This document shows positions 32,160 to 43,637 of a stretch of 64,000 nucleotides of DNA, piece after piece. Under the pieces are notes generated by a model. The model was given only the letters and a program-made list of their open reading frames with translations. It was not told the origin of the DNA and did no database searches. The position numbers and the translations under genes are program-made. The stretch is from Durusdinium trenchii (Eukaryota; Sar; Dinophyceae; Suessiales; Symbiodiniaceae). Location: the NCBI GenBank assembly GCA_963970005.1, contig CAXAMN010003113.1:1516640-1580639 (forward strand). The letters run 5' to 3'. Numbering within the stretch: the stretch's first letter is position 1; each line of letters starts with the position of its first letter.

Positions 32160-32376
32160 ATGGTGGCCGTGAGTGTGAGTGTGAGAGTGACAGTGACAGT
32201 GAGAGTGAGAGAGAACGAGGGTGAGAGCGAGAGTAAGAGTGTGAGTGGGACTGAGTGGGTGCGTGAGTGAAGTCTGAGTGCGAGCGATTGTGAGAGTGTG
32301 AGTGAGTGCGAGCGTAAGCGTGTGTGAGTGTGAGTGAGAGAGTGAAAGTGAGAGAGTGAAAGGGAGAGAGAGAGTC

Positions 32377-32408
<32 letters not shown>

Positions 32409-32576
32409 TGAGAGAGAGAGAGAAAGAAAAAGAGTGAGAGTGAGAGTGAGAGTGAGAGTGGGGGTGAGAGTGAGAGTGGGTGAGAGTGAGTGTGAGTGAG
32501 AGTGAGAGTGAGTGTGAGTATGAGTGAGAGTGTGGGTGAGTGTGAGAGCGTGTGTGAGTGTGAGTGTGAGTGACGA
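32160..32576. repeat. (GTGAGA/GTGTGA)n purine-rich microsatellite
   Basis: About 415 bases built from GTGAGA, GTGAGTGT and GAGAGA words, with a central pure GA run near 32385-32410. The long Leu/Ser/Thr/His frame on the minus strand is a by-product of the repeat. Confidence 0.9.
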
Positions 32577-32870
32577 AATCTCCACTTCAAGGTTCACAAC
32601 GTGCTGTGCCTGCCACGAAATTTGCACTTCGAGGTTCACAAAGCGCACCTGCCACGAAATCTGCACCTCGAGATCACAAAGTGCTGCGCCTCCTGCACTT
32701 CGAGATTCACAAAGCGCTGTGCCTGCCACGAAATCTGCACTTCGAGGTTCACAATTGCTGCACCTGCCACGAAATCTGCACTTCGAGGGTGCTGTGCCTG
32801 CACGAAATCTGCACTTCGAGGTTCACAAAGTACTGCACCTGCCACGATGTCTGCAACCTGCCACGTGTAG
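32577..32870 (+). repeat. 42-bp repeat array (GCCTGCCACGAAATCTGCAC family)
   Basis: Around seven copies of a 42-base unit with core TGCCTGCCACGAAATCTGCA and TTCGAGGTTCACAAAG, some shortened. 42 is a multiple of three, so a 14-residue peptide repeat (such as VNLEVQISWQAQHF on the minus strand) stays open over several units. The family recurs at 33134-33400, 42366-42450, 50100-50330 (inverted) and 63825-64000. Confidence 0.85.
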
Positions 32871-33133
32871 AAACGTCACGATTCACTGAAGGCTAAACGG
32901 AGGGTGTGTGGAGAAAGGGGGTCAGCAAAAATCGCTTATACGAAGTTAGTGCATCAAAAAAACCTTCCACGAAGTTCTGCAAAGGTTTCTGGGATTTCGT
33001 TGCAGTCAGTTCTCCTACTGGCCCACCATTCCACGAACAGTCCACGAACAGCCTTGGGTTCGCGCCTTCCACGACGTTAGTAGAATAGGTGTTTGCAAAA
33101 CCCTTTCTGTGCACTACCCTTCCGTTTGCTTTG

Positions 33134-33400
33134 ATTCACTGCACCAGTCACGAAATCAGAACGTCGAAGACCGCCCCGATGTCCAAAGTGCAGCGGTTGC
33201 CACGAAATCTGCACTTCGAAGCAAAGCCGGTCCGATCCCTTGCGCCTGTCACGAAATTCGACTGTGGACCGCCAAAGCATGAGGTTTCCCTTGCGCCTGG
33301 CAGAAAAGGCGACCATGAATGCGCACAACGAGAGAACCCGCGCGCGCCAAGCAGATTTTGCGAGCCTGCGCAGTCGAAATGCACTTCGAGGATTTTGAGA
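33134..33400 (+). repeat. Degenerate copies of the 42-bp repeat family
   Basis: CACGAAATC, CACGAAATCTGCACTTCGA and CTGTCACGAAATTCGAC recur at irregular spacing between unrelated bases, reading as scattered, mutated units of the family at 32577. Confidence 0.6.
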
Positions 33401-33540
33401 GGCATGAATGTACTGTAAATAGCATCGAACTAGCCGCACACGCCCGCGCAACACCTCGATTAGACACCGATGCTTAACCATTACCGTAAGAACCCCTACT
33501 GTAGTGTCCACGCTGTTTGGGGAAGAATGCTAGAAAAATG

Positions 33541-33690
33541 ACAGAAGGTGCCAGTTAGAATGTCAATGCCAGAAGATATGGCAGGTCACATGTCAGAGAA
33601 TATGCCGGGTAGGATGCCCGAAGATATGCCAGAAAGGATGGCCAAAGGTGATATGGCATTTAGACTGCCAGAAGATATGCCAGATAGACC
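33541..33690 (+). repeat. ATGCCAGAAGATATG short-unit repeat, copy 2
   Basis: GCCAGAAGATATGCCAGA-like words repeat about eight times, encoding a Met-Pro-Glu-Asp-Met pattern (MPEDMAGHMSENMPGRMPED) on the plus strand. Same family as 31858-32010, 1.7 kb away. Confidence 0.7.
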
Positions 33691-34259
33691 GACCCGCTCA
33701 GGAGCATGTCATATCTTCGGATCATTGCCAGATTGCGTTGCGCAGCCAGACGGTGTGGCAGCCGAACATCGAGTCTGGACCAGTGACAGCTGGCAAATAT
33801 GGGGCATCAGCGCGGCAATGAAATACACTTGAAAAGTTTCATAAAGTTTGAAGGCTTGTCTCCTTGCGAAGAGACATGTAGCTCGTTGAAGTCTGTCATG
33901 AGTCAATGTCTTATTTCTTCCAGGGGTCGTGCCACAGCAGTGCTGAGCACATTCCTAAAGTGTTTGGGCAGGAAAATAAAGGGAAGCCAATGATTAAATT
34001 CAAGAGATGTTGCATTGATGTTGCGCGGGAGCATCGAAGACCTATTGACAAACATCCCGACGCTGGATTTACCGAAGAGATAACCTCCTGACGACCTTTT
34101 TGAACCAAATGCCGAGATGGCTCCAGAAGCGCATGTCAAGACGTGTTTCACCCAGGGTCAAGCATGCATGGCCATGCCAAGCGATCAACATATTCACACA
34201 CTGAAGGCGGCAACCCCGGTGTGAAGAACCTTCCAAATCACCTCTCGGGTGGGGATCAA
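33691..34259. other. Nothing recognised
   Basis: Short unrelated open frames only, between two repeat blocks. Confidence 0.4.
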
Positions 34260-35385
34260 AGTATCTGTTAATCCCAAGTATCTATTAAAAAAGCGGACCC
34301 CAATTAACAAAAAGTCATGTCGGACCCCCCTAAATACGGTTTATACTTGGTTTCAAATTACCCTTTTAAACCGCCCTCTTAAACCGCTACTAAACTACAA
34401 ACATTGCCGGTGTTGGAGGATTTTTTTGAAAAATTAGGTTCAAAAAAACAACCGTGACTGCCCACCTCTGTCCGCCCTGTCTATCCACCATGGCACGCCG
34501 CGTTTACACCAGCAGTTTTTGCTTCCCCCAATGGCACGGACTCACACAACCGCACTTGCCACCGAGGTCAAAACCGCATGGCACAGCAACATCATCTTTC
34601 GAAAGCTTTATATAGTTGTTAGTCTAATGAAGAATCACTATTCTAATAATCCCGAGTACCTATTAATAAACACTCCCCAATTAAAAAGCACAACGTCCGA
34701 AGCCCTAAATTTGGTTTATATTAATATGTGTTTTTAAATTACCGCCCTTTCAAAACTAAACTACCAACATGGTCGATTTTGGTGGTAGTTTTTTAATTAG
34801 GTTCCATAAAAACTCCCCCGTAACACGCCGCGTTTACACCAGCAGGTTTTCCTTCCTCCAGTGGCACGGACTCACGCAATCGCATTTGCCACCGAGGTCG
34901 TGCAAAACCGCATGGCACAGCAACATCACCAGTCTAATGAAGAATCAGTATTCTAATAAAGGTTTTTGTAGGGGAAAAGGCAGACCCTTCGATCTGGAGG
35001 TTTATTGAATTTTTGATACGAGTTTGATAAAGGATTTTATATAAAATGTTTCTGGATGACTTTTTGGTTTTGAAGCTCTTCCCAGGTGACCCTATTTTGG
35101 ACCCCCGGTTTCAGGGACCGTGACCCCCTAATAGAAAAAATGCAGCCAAGTTTATTTTATTAGGGAGAGGGGGGAGGGGGCCCCCGTGTTTATTATACAA
35201 TAGGTGGACCGGATGAAAGGTTTTTGTAGGGGAAAAGGAAGACCCTTCGATCTGGAGTTTAATAAAAGATTTGAAGCTCTTCCCAGGTTACACTATTTTG
35301 GACCCCCCCGATTTCAGGGACCCCCTATTTAAAAAAGGCGACCGAGGTTTTCTTATTAGGGGGGGAGGGCCGCTTTTTTTAAATA
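34260..35385. repeat. Block of nested direct duplications, AT-rich
   Basis: Three overlapping families are duplicated. ACGCCGCGTTTACACCAGCA plus GGCACGGACTCAC and ACCGCATGGCACAGCAACATC occur at 34495-34660 and again at 34821-34960. An AATTA-rich piece with CTAAATACGGTTTAT/CTAAATTTGGTTTAT occurs at about 34265-34420 and 34650-34770. AAAGGTTTTTGTAGGGGAAA plus GACCCTTCGATCTGGAG and GAAGCTCTTCCCAGGT occur at 34957-35145 and 35216-35340. No gene seen. The copies look like an old array of composite units or truncated copies of one element. Confidence 0.75.
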
Positions 35386-35545
35386 AGTAGACAGGATTAT
35401 ACATATGTGTTTCTAGTGAAAGTGGAGGATCATGATTTCCGGATATTGCCACAGGCCCAGCTTGCTCCAGCTTCTTCAAACATGAACATGAAGGAAGTGG
35501 CTGTATTGAGTCGGTGCCAACGTGCCTCTCCGGAGGATCAGGCAC

Positions 35546-35695
35546 CTTCATCCAAGCGGCTGGCACCCACTCGGCCCAAACGTCTGGGTTGGCCTTAAGC
35601 CAGGTGCAGGCACTCAAATACGTGTTGGTGAAGTCTTCGCCACTGGCCAATTCAAGGTGGAGCACCACCAACTTGCTCATATCGCCTTGGTTGGG
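35546..35695 (-). CDS. Substrate-binding-like domain exon, C-terminal part
   Basis: The exon starts after TTTTTCAG, is exactly 50 codons, and ends at a GT donor (GATGAAG|GTGCC). It reads PNQGDMSKLVVLHLELASGE, DFTNTYLSACTWLKANPDVW and AEWVPAAWMK. The pattern (…L......GEDF....ACTWL..N...W..WVP) matches the end of bacterial-type quaternary-amine/glycine-betaine substrate-binding domains in how they close with W..W. In dinoflagellate receptor-like proteins such domains sit in the extracellular part. The identification rests on remembered pattern, not alignment. Confidence 0.6.
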
Positions 35696-36489
35696 CTGAA
35701 AAACTTCATGACTTCGCCTTGCCGCTGCATGGGTGAAATACCTGAGTCTTCACATTGCCCTATTTCTCCATGTTTGGCCCGGAGTTTACGGTCATAGTAC
35801 ACTATCAAGATCTATCAAGCACGCCTGAGTACAGAAGCCCAAAAAACACCTCGCGTATGTCTCCTAAGCAATCACACGAAAAGAGGTCCGCGAAGAGGTG
35901 AAGCTCATTCGACGGCCAAGTCACTGTCGGAGATCTGAAGGTTTCTGGCCAAACCAAAGGCTCTATCATCCGCTGCTTCAAAGCCTGTTCGGAGGGTCCG
36001 TGTCCCTTCATGAAGCATCACGAAAGCTAAACTGACATGGGCAGCTTCGGGGCTGCAAAGAGATGATGGCTCAATCAAACCCACTCCATGGGCGAAATAT
36101 GACCAAGGACGCACGTGCAAGCTGAGTCAAGCGCGACACGTCAGCGCCTGCAGCAGCCCACTTCTCAAGCCTGACAGGTGTCTTCTGAGCACTACTAGCA
36201 AACTGGCGTGTCCTAGCCAACCTGCAAGGCCAATGCTGCACGTGTGTGGTCTTAATGATTGAGACTATCACATCCATCTTCCTGCTATTAGCAGCCGTCT
36301 CGTCATGGAAGCACATGGAACCTGTGATGAATTGATGAAGCCAATAGACAGGAGATTTTGGGTCCGAAAACATGATCTGATCTACGGTCCGCATAAAAAC
36401 CGTTGGTCCTCCACACCCAAAAAAATACCGTATTTCTTTCGACCAACACACATGGATGCCATGTACAGGCATGGTCTCTCCTGACTCTC

Positions 36490-36606
36490 TCCGGCATGGT
36501 CCGGTAGATGGCAGCTCGGTACTCCGCAGCGGAGTAGGAGGGGAATTCCACCAGCATGGGTTTCAACAGTGCGAACGAGGCATCTGGAGTATACCAGTAC
36601 CTCGGG
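36490..36606 (-). CDS. Substrate-binding-like domain exon (YWYTPDASF)
   Basis: After CTTTGGGCAG the minus strand reads RYWYTPDASFALLKPMLVEF, then PSYSAAEYRAAIYRT. The Y-W-x-P-D motif resembles the conserved F-Y-W-W-x-P-D turn of glycine-betaine-type substrate-binding domains, whose Trp residues form the ligand cage. The end is uncertain (several G-rich candidate donors between 36485 and 36500). Order relative to the exons at 37.2 and 35.7 kb is correct for one domain on the minus strand. Confidence 0.58.
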
Positions 36607-36796
36607 CTGCCCAAAGAAAAAAGGAATCCTCTGCATCCTAGGCAACGAAATTCCTTGGATCGAAGAAAACCGTTTATCTGATATGAATCTAGTGAACCTA
36701 TAGGACTGCAATATATGGTAAGCAAAGAACCTACTACTGAATTACTACGACCAGGACTAAAACGCATGCTCGACACTGCTGGGGCACATGTGAGAC

Positions 36797-37221
36797 TTCA
36801 ACTCGCTGTTTATGTCCACATAGTTGTCCCAACTTGAAGCTGTGGCCAATGCAATGGGCATATTGTGAAAAGCAGCCTGCTGCGACATAAAGTAGGTCCC
36901 CCATCCATTTCCTCCAGTGACTGAAGCCACACACCTGTAAGGATTGCTTCGGCACGCGGGTGCTATCCACCATTTCCCTTGCCAGCATTTGAGCATAGGG
37001 ATGCCGCCCACAAGTTCCACACCATCAGCATCTCCAGTCGCATCAAGATATTGTTGCCCGGAATCGGGAAAGCCGATGTTAACAGAATCTGCACAAGTGC
37101 TTAGCAAACCTTGGTGTGGCCAAGGCTTCGCTATTAGGTTGGAGGCCATCGCTTCTATGTGGGAGGCCAAGGCTTCTTTCCGTTCATAGGCGATTTCTGA
37201 CTCTGGGCTGCCACCCGCCAA
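36797..37221 (-). CDS. Substrate-binding-like domain exon, central part
   Basis: The minus-strand frame reads DSVNIGFPDSGQQYLDATGD, GGIPMLKCWQGKWWIAPACR, CVASVTGGNGWGTYFMSQQA and AFHNMPIALATASSWDNYVD, ending at a GT donor (TTGAA|GTCTCAC, 36797). W-W-x-A-P-A-C-R followed by TGG.GW........A..NMP.A.A.A is a strong match to the quaternary-amine-binding-like extracellular domain I recall from dinoflagellate proteins. The frame is open to 37221, but a CAG acceptor just before DSVNIG (near 37093) may be the true exon start. Four Cys suggest a secreted, disulphide-bonded domain. Confidence 0.62.
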
Positions 37222-40200
37222 TATTTGGGCGTTTGAGAAAGGGGCTGCAAGTCATTGGATGCTCACTAGTTACACGCTCCCTACCTCAACCAGCAGCAAC
37301 GAACACGACTCAGGATGCAGTTCTGTTCTGATTTTTTATGCGATACATTTCTGGCAGCAAACAACCGCCAAATCTGAGGGGCTGAAGTTCACGTCGCCCA
37401 CCGTGGCGCTGCAGTTCTCAGGTGCAAACCATGTGGCATTGTAGTTCCCGTAGTAGTTCCTGAGGCAACAGTCTCAGTGGACCAAACTCTGAATCAGCTG
37501 GGGTACACCACTATGAAGGCATGCTGAGATTTATGATTTTGTGATGTGGTGATATGCTGTGTTTTTTTTTTGCATTTCCGCACGCTAGTCTGTGATACCA
37601 TGTGTAGTAATTTGTCATGTGGTGCAGCTGCCCATGTGGTGCACAATGGATGTGGTCAATATGGTAATTTGTAATGTGTAATGTGGTGGCTGGTGATGGG
37701 GTGACATGCGCTGTGGCACTTGCACTTTTCTCCGGAGCCCTTCTGCTTCGAAACACAACCGCCCACCGCCCACCTGGCGCCTATTGCAAACCGCTTTGGA
37801 TGCTCAAAACACGTTCAACCAATGTTCCCTGCAGCGCTCAAACACTCTCTCCCTCATTGTTTCTTGCCTAACTGGACAGGCGGGAGCGGCAGGAGTTAAT
37901 ATCTGAACCCTGCCAGAATGCTATCAAATCAGCAAGAACGGCGCAACCACTTGCAACAGCAACTGATGCAACTGTTTTCTTATTCCAACTGCCCTTGTAG
38001 GTTGCGCAAGGGTGTTATAAGCATCGCCAAGCCACCAATAGACAACAGTTCAGTACCACTTTCCTATGCCAACATGCCCAAGCGACAAATGCAATCCGCT
38101 GCCAGCTTGGCATTTCTCTCTCGCTTGCTCCATCACAAAAAGGCCCTCACGACCCCAATAGCCTGCAGAGCCCAGAAATCCTGAGACAAAAGACCAAAGA
38201 CCGTGGGGAAAGGAACGCATACACAAACAACTGGCTGGAGAGTCTTCTGGTCCAAAACTACACCAAACCGCTCAGTAACGAAAAATTGTAAGTTCCGTGT
38301 TCCGTGGTTGTTCATTCTGTGTGCTTGCTTGATTGCGCTTCCGTGCCTGGTTCACCTGTGCTCTTCAGTGACCTTTTGAGGTAGGACCATCATGGACCTG
38401 TGTGACCAGTGGGGCCCAAACGAAGTCCAATGGGATGTCCAAACCACATGAGTCTTCAGCACTTCGATGCTTCATGGGCATCGAAGTAAGCTGTTAGGCG
38501 AACAAAGTGCTCGGTGCTTTCACATGGAACACCGCATACATACTTCAGCCTGGTGACCCACCATAAAATCCTCAATCATAAGCTGTGTCTAAGGTGGGTC
38601 AACCGCCAGGCCAAGAGCCAGGGGCCCCAGAGCCAATAAGAAGGGACCAATCTCTCTCTTCCCTGTGGCACCCAAGTCAGTGAGGGTGCGCAGGGTCTTG
38701 TTGTCAGGCCGTTGGTTTCTACAAAGGGAGGGTTCTAGATAGGATGTATACATTATATGTTGTTTTTGAATCTTCAAAGGGTTAGGTTTGTTCCATCCAT
38801 CATCCATCACTAAATAGCTATAAATTGAGGAAACAACTCAATTTTATTGATTGTGGGTCCAGCATTATATTTTATCAGGCGGTCAGGTAAATGTACAAAC
38901 GTTGGACCTTCCTTGACTAGCTCATCAACATTAAATACGTTTCCAATTCATTCATATCTTATGTGATTCTATTAGAACTATATTTATATATCATGGTCAT
39001 GATGGCCCCTTCCAGTCCTTAATGCAATTAATGGTGCAAAATGAACTTGAAGAACCCATTAATGTTTTCAATCAGACTCTTCAAAGTCATACCCCTGCGG
39101 CTGGTTGACGACCGAAACAGGTTCCCTCTCGCAAACCTTCCCAACACCTCGCTCAACCGGCAAGAACCGATGTTGCTATTTTGCTTTGTTTTGCGTGCTG
39201 TGCCAGGTCAAGCATCTTGCAGCGTGTTCTTCGCCCATCTCAGCCAAAAGCTGTAAGAATTTGGGCAGTTTCGACTGATGCCCCCAGATCTCGAATGCCG
39301 CATGATGGCGCGTCGTCAACGAGCATTCCTTGGGACGGCTAAGCAGCAAGACCGGAAAACCCCCCCCTCTACAAACAATCTGGGCGAATATGAGGTTAAG
39401 CAGTAAAACAATGAAAAGAATGAACAACATATAAGTAGATTTCATTTCATTTAGGTCTCATTGCTTTGCATTTAGGTCTTTCAATTCTTGCTCAGCCACA
39501 CTGACCATACCACATTGCACACATGCAGTCATCAAGTCGATACTGTTTTTCTTCTTTCTTCAGCTTTCAGTGTCAGTGAAACGAATCAGCGCCCCCACTG
39601 TCTCCAACACTCAATTGGACAACACCTTGATGGAAGATTTGAAATTTGAGTAAATTGGGTTGAGTTTCGAATCGCATGTTTGAAGTCTAAATCATGGCCA
39701 GCTCTTTCAGAAAGTAGGCACCTCTCAGAAAGTAGGCCTGGCATGCCGAGCCAATGCAACCAGAATCTCCCCTGCATCCAAACACTTCTGATGGTTGACA
39801 CTCATTAGCGCTGTTCATCGTAGCTCCAACCAGAGCCTGTGCTTGCCCGGCGCCGGTGGACGGCGCCGGCCACCGGCAGGATATTACGGCATTGCAGCAA
39901 ACCGAAATGATAATATTGCGCAAAGGGGGGGTACCACGCAGAGGGTATTATAAGCAAAGTGGGAATTAGTGAGCATGCGGAATGTTGTAATGTCCTCAAG
40001 TAGTAACATACTACCCTGTGGCCCAAGCTGTGAAGTCCCAAGCTGTGACGGCAAGTATTCAAAACGAGTTGTTTATCTGTCAGTAGTGTTTGAAGCTTTT
40101 GAACTAGCGCCAGCCCAAATCCAAACTCTTGCAAGCCTTCACGTCAAACAGGTGGGTCACGGCGTTTGAGCGGCCATTGTCTCAGTAGGCTTCAAGAAGC

Positions 40201-40287
40201 GGTGGAGCTCCTACATCACTACATCAAGTGAATTGGTTGCCCAGTCAAAACCAACAAGCATTTGTTAGATAGCGCATATCAAGATTA
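37222..40287. other. Presumed intronic DNA
   Basis: GT-rich low-complexity DNA at 37500-37690 on the plus strand. The minus-strand frame at 38589-38760 (LRTLTDLGATGKREIGPFLL) is protein-like but short and unassigned. No exon or element otherwise. Confidence 0.35.
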
Positions 40288-40960
40288 TCAGATTGGCATC
40301 ACACCTGAGAAACAGCCAGGCCAAGAACCGGCAGCAAAAAGATTGGAACCCCAGTCCTGTGAAAAGACCTTTGTGCTTTGAGTCGTGAGGGTCATCAAAC
40401 TTCCATCCACAAGTTCTCCCCTCCTCCGACCGTTCTTCGGATATTGGCTGAGATCTGGAAAACGGACCTCCTTCTTGGCAAAGGAGCGGTAGTCCATAAG
40501 ATTTCGCTCCTGAGACAAACAAGTTCAGAGCCCCTTTAGTGAGCAGTTTATACATTATCAGATCTGGGTCCTCAGCATCACTCAGCTGGTCTTTCGGATG
40601 GGACTGCCAAAAAAAAGGTTTCTCGCAGTCAGCTTTGGCTTCGGTGAAATGCACTCCAGAAAGCTGGCAAGAGAATAAGCAGCGTTCCACAAAATTTTAC
40701 TGGTCCTATATGCCACGAAAAAGCTTCGAGCTCGACCGACTCCGATCCCCACATGTCGTGGGTCCATCTGCACTTCCTCGACGCTGAACTCGGGGCCCAC
40801 AAGGAATGGACAACATCACGAGGGTATTCTGTCACATTATCAATAAACACAATGTCGCATGTCTCCGGATACTGTTCATAGAAAGCGGAATGCGTGGCAA
40901 ACCCCGTATCGTTCTGGCGAAGCTGCTTGCCCATACTGCTGTACATGGTGCACACAGGGC
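40288..40960 (-). pseudogene. Cytosine-C5 DNA methyltransferase relic, frameshifted
   Basis: Starting at a CCTAG acceptor, the minus strand carries catalytic motif IV (GPVCTMYSSMGKQLR, 40961-40917; the nucleophilic Cys is kept, PVC instead of the usual PPC), motif VI (IVFIDNVTEY, D for the usual E) and, after a one-base shift near 40803, motif VIII (MDPRHVGIGVGRARSFFVAY). A second shift falls at an A8 homopolymer near 40610 and a third near 40510. The last frame reads DLSQYPKNGRRRGELVDGSL and MTLTTQSTKVF, matching the LPTLTT region near motif IX. The motifs are in order and correctly spaced for a C5 methyltransferase fold, but at least three frame breaks make it non-functional unless they are sequencing errors. 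It lies between exons of the receptor gene. Methyltransferases of this kind are known as cargo of some dinoflagellate retrotransposons. Confidence 0.72.
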
Positions 40961-41865
40961 CTAGGCAAGGGCACAAACACACTCACACACGTTCAAAGAC
41001 CATACAATCTGACCTTCAGCCTTGTTTCCGTGTGTGCACAGTCATGCTCTTCATGTCTTCACGCGCAAAGTTTTGAGGCTTGCACTGCCACGGACGACAT
41101 CAACGCCTCATGGATTCAGGCTCAATCCCTCCCAAAACTGAAGTACATAAAAAGCGGTGACAGCCAGTCAGTGTGTCGCGAAAAGATCTATTAAGTGACC
41201 AAGCTGCGTTTTGGATCTTGGCTTCATTGGCTTCTATTCAATTTGCAGAATCTCTTGTGCGTAGTGCAATAGTTTCCGCAGGGTGAAGACAAGTCCACTT
41301 CAAGGATGTCAGGAAAGTTACAAAGGCCATACGAGCGTTTCAACACTGACTGGCAATCTTCATTGATTTCACATGTCGCTTTCAACATCACATGCTGTTG
41401 AGGTGCCCTTGCGCCGTCTCCTGCGAGAAACCTTTAGGCTGCAGCCTGAAGACTCAAGCATGCCTCACTCACGAACAAAGCTGTGAGCAACTTACATCAT
41501 GCTGGATTTAGAGGCACTGCAATTCCAAAAATACACATTAAACTTCATGGAGAGATGCGCTTTCAGCAGCGCCACAGCCAGAAAATGCTGTCGTCATGTT
41601 CCATTTCTATTTCTTAAGCCGTGACACCGTTGACTTGCACACTCGATCCACTTGTCGGCCCATCCAAAGGTCGCAAAAAAACACTCCTGAAGTGGCTCTT
41701 GGAGTCATCGGCCGGCTGAGGCACACTTGTCTTCGGATACTTTCTCCTGCGACATCAGGCACTCCGGAAGAAATGGAAAACGATGATGATGAAACACGGT
41801 TTGCGCATGGTTTGACAGAATTCAGAATTGAACTGATCAGTGATCAGCCCCTAACACCTTTACAA
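40961..41865. other. Nothing firmly recognised
   Basis: Upstream part of the methyltransferase relic (N-terminal motif I) was not found. Short open frames only. Confidence 0.4.
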
Positions 41866-41915
41866 GCAGTTCCCGGGCAAGCCGGCGGCGGAAGTTTCCT
41901 ATAAGAAGAATTTGA
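41866..41915 (+). repeat. Dispersed element with GCCGGCGGCGGAAGTTTC core, copy 1
   Basis: AGTTCCCGGGCAAGCCGGCG followed by GCGGAAGTTTCCTATAAG and TTGACCTATAGG. The same arrangement occurs at 63426-63480, with one base change in the first 35. A related core (CTCCCGGCGGCAAACTTCC) lies inside the hairpin at 50761-50812. Confidence 0.65.
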
Positions 41916-42365
41916 CCTATAGGAGTGCCCCGGTTCTTTCCACGATGCGTGTCCCTCAGTCAGACGCACGCGCTCCAACTTTTCACCAACACAGCGCCAC
42001 CTGTGCAAGGTCTGTGCAAGATCAGCAGCTCGCAACAGTGTACTGGGTTAGGTCTATGCCAAAGCCAGATCAGCAGCCCACACCGGCGTGCTGAAGCAAC
42101 TGGGCATGCGCTTAAGTGCGGCTGCTGCGGGCACGCGAAGTGGGTGGTGTTTTCAAAGTCAACATAATTTCTTCCAACATTTGGTGTGCGTCTCCATGCA
42201 GGTGCACAGCGACGCACGCCGATCGATGCTGGTGCGGTTCTCTAGCTACGAAGAGTGGCGACCTGACGCGGGTCACAGCACGAAGTGCTGTTGCTTCGAA
42301 GCAAGTATTAGGTGGCCCGTTGCATTCTCTCCGAAGAATCTGCTTACCAGAACCGCCCGGCTGAC

Positions 42366-42450
42366 AAAGTGCTGCGCCTGCCACGTAATCTGCACATGGA
42401 GGTTCACAAAGTGCTGTGCCTGCCCCGAAATCTGCACCTCCAGCTTCACC
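42366..42450 (+). repeat. Two units of the 42-bp repeat family
   Basis: AAGTGCTGCGCCTGCCACGT then AATCTGCACATGGAGGTTCAC, followed by a second unit with GCCTGCCCCGAAATCTGCAC. This subtype (CACATGGAGG) matches the array at 63825-64000 better than that at 32577. Confidence 0.8.
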
Positions 42451-43637
42451 GCCACCATGATCCATCCAGGATCTACATGTTGTACCTTAGATACAGACAG
42501 GGCCCAATAAGTATGATGTTATTGGCGTGATCTCAGCTTAGTAGAGCGAATGATTGCTGCTGTATTGAAAGCGAACCCTCAATAATGTTGGCAAATTTAA
42601 TTCGACTGTCAAAAAATTTTGAGACAAGCTGAGGAACCAGTACTCGAAGGATGCAACCATCTGGAGACAGACACTGCAGAACATTCAAAGGATCATCATC
42701 TGGTCCTCTTGCTTCATGCAACGCCAGTTCTCCTCCACATCATGGAATCCTCAAGTCCTGGGAAGTGGTGTTGCAATAAAAGGCCAAATGTTCACATGTG
42801 ACCAACTGACCAACTCAACATTGAAAACTTATTTGACAAAAGACCCACAAACCAATCGTGTGTCAGATTAATAAAATCATCTAATTAAAAGTCTTTCGAA
42901 CTGGACACAAGCTGCGCCAAGATGTCATCCCTCAGCGTGAATGGTTGGACAAATAGAGCAAACATTAAACCCAACCAGCCCAAAATGAACGCAACTAATC
43001 AAAACCGTTCGGTGGAACAAGCAAAAGCCAAGAATCCACATCTTCATGCACGAATGATCCAGGAACCCAGCGATCTGTGCTGCCATGTCTTGCGACCTTT
43101 GACAAACAAACAAAGTTCCAGATTGACAAAACTCATCGCGACAATGAGACAGTGAGCAATCTAGTCATGTCATTAATGCATTAAACTTCCCGTCATTCAT
43201 GCCAAGAAACACAGTTAAAGAAGAGTGCATTGAATCTATCCAAGACACGTCGCCAAAAGGCGCTCCAGTGTCAGATCAGCAGGCGGATCTCCACCCGGAT
43301 TCTCGCTGTTCCGCACAACTTAGATGCTGATCATATCACGAAGGAAGCAACACGGTTCAGCTATTGAAACAAAGCAAGAACCTCAAGGCCCCCTGCCCGC
43401 AAAAGCAAAGCGTAAATGAAACGACGCAAGACACGGGAGAACAGGAACTTCATCCGCAGGTGCTTTTTCAGGCTCCTGTAGCCTTTCAAGTCCTTCTTGA
43501 AGCGGATGATCTCGCGAGGTGCACGGGGTGTTTGCATGCACCTCGGGAACGAAAGGAACTCAATGACCAGATACACGATAATAAGCAAATCTGGTTGGTG
43601 GTTCAAACCTGCAACAGGAGACGGACAGTAACTCACC
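42451..43637. other. Nothing firmly recognised
   Basis: The minus-strand frame at 43361-43636 is basic (IIRFKKDLKGYRSLKKHLRM) with a hydrophobic start and could be an exon, but splice sites were not fixed. Confidence 0.3.

Noticed and set aside
32103..32729. 208-codon Leu/Ser/Thr/His-rich protein
   Set aside because: It is a translation of the GTGAGA microsatellite and the 42-bp repeats.
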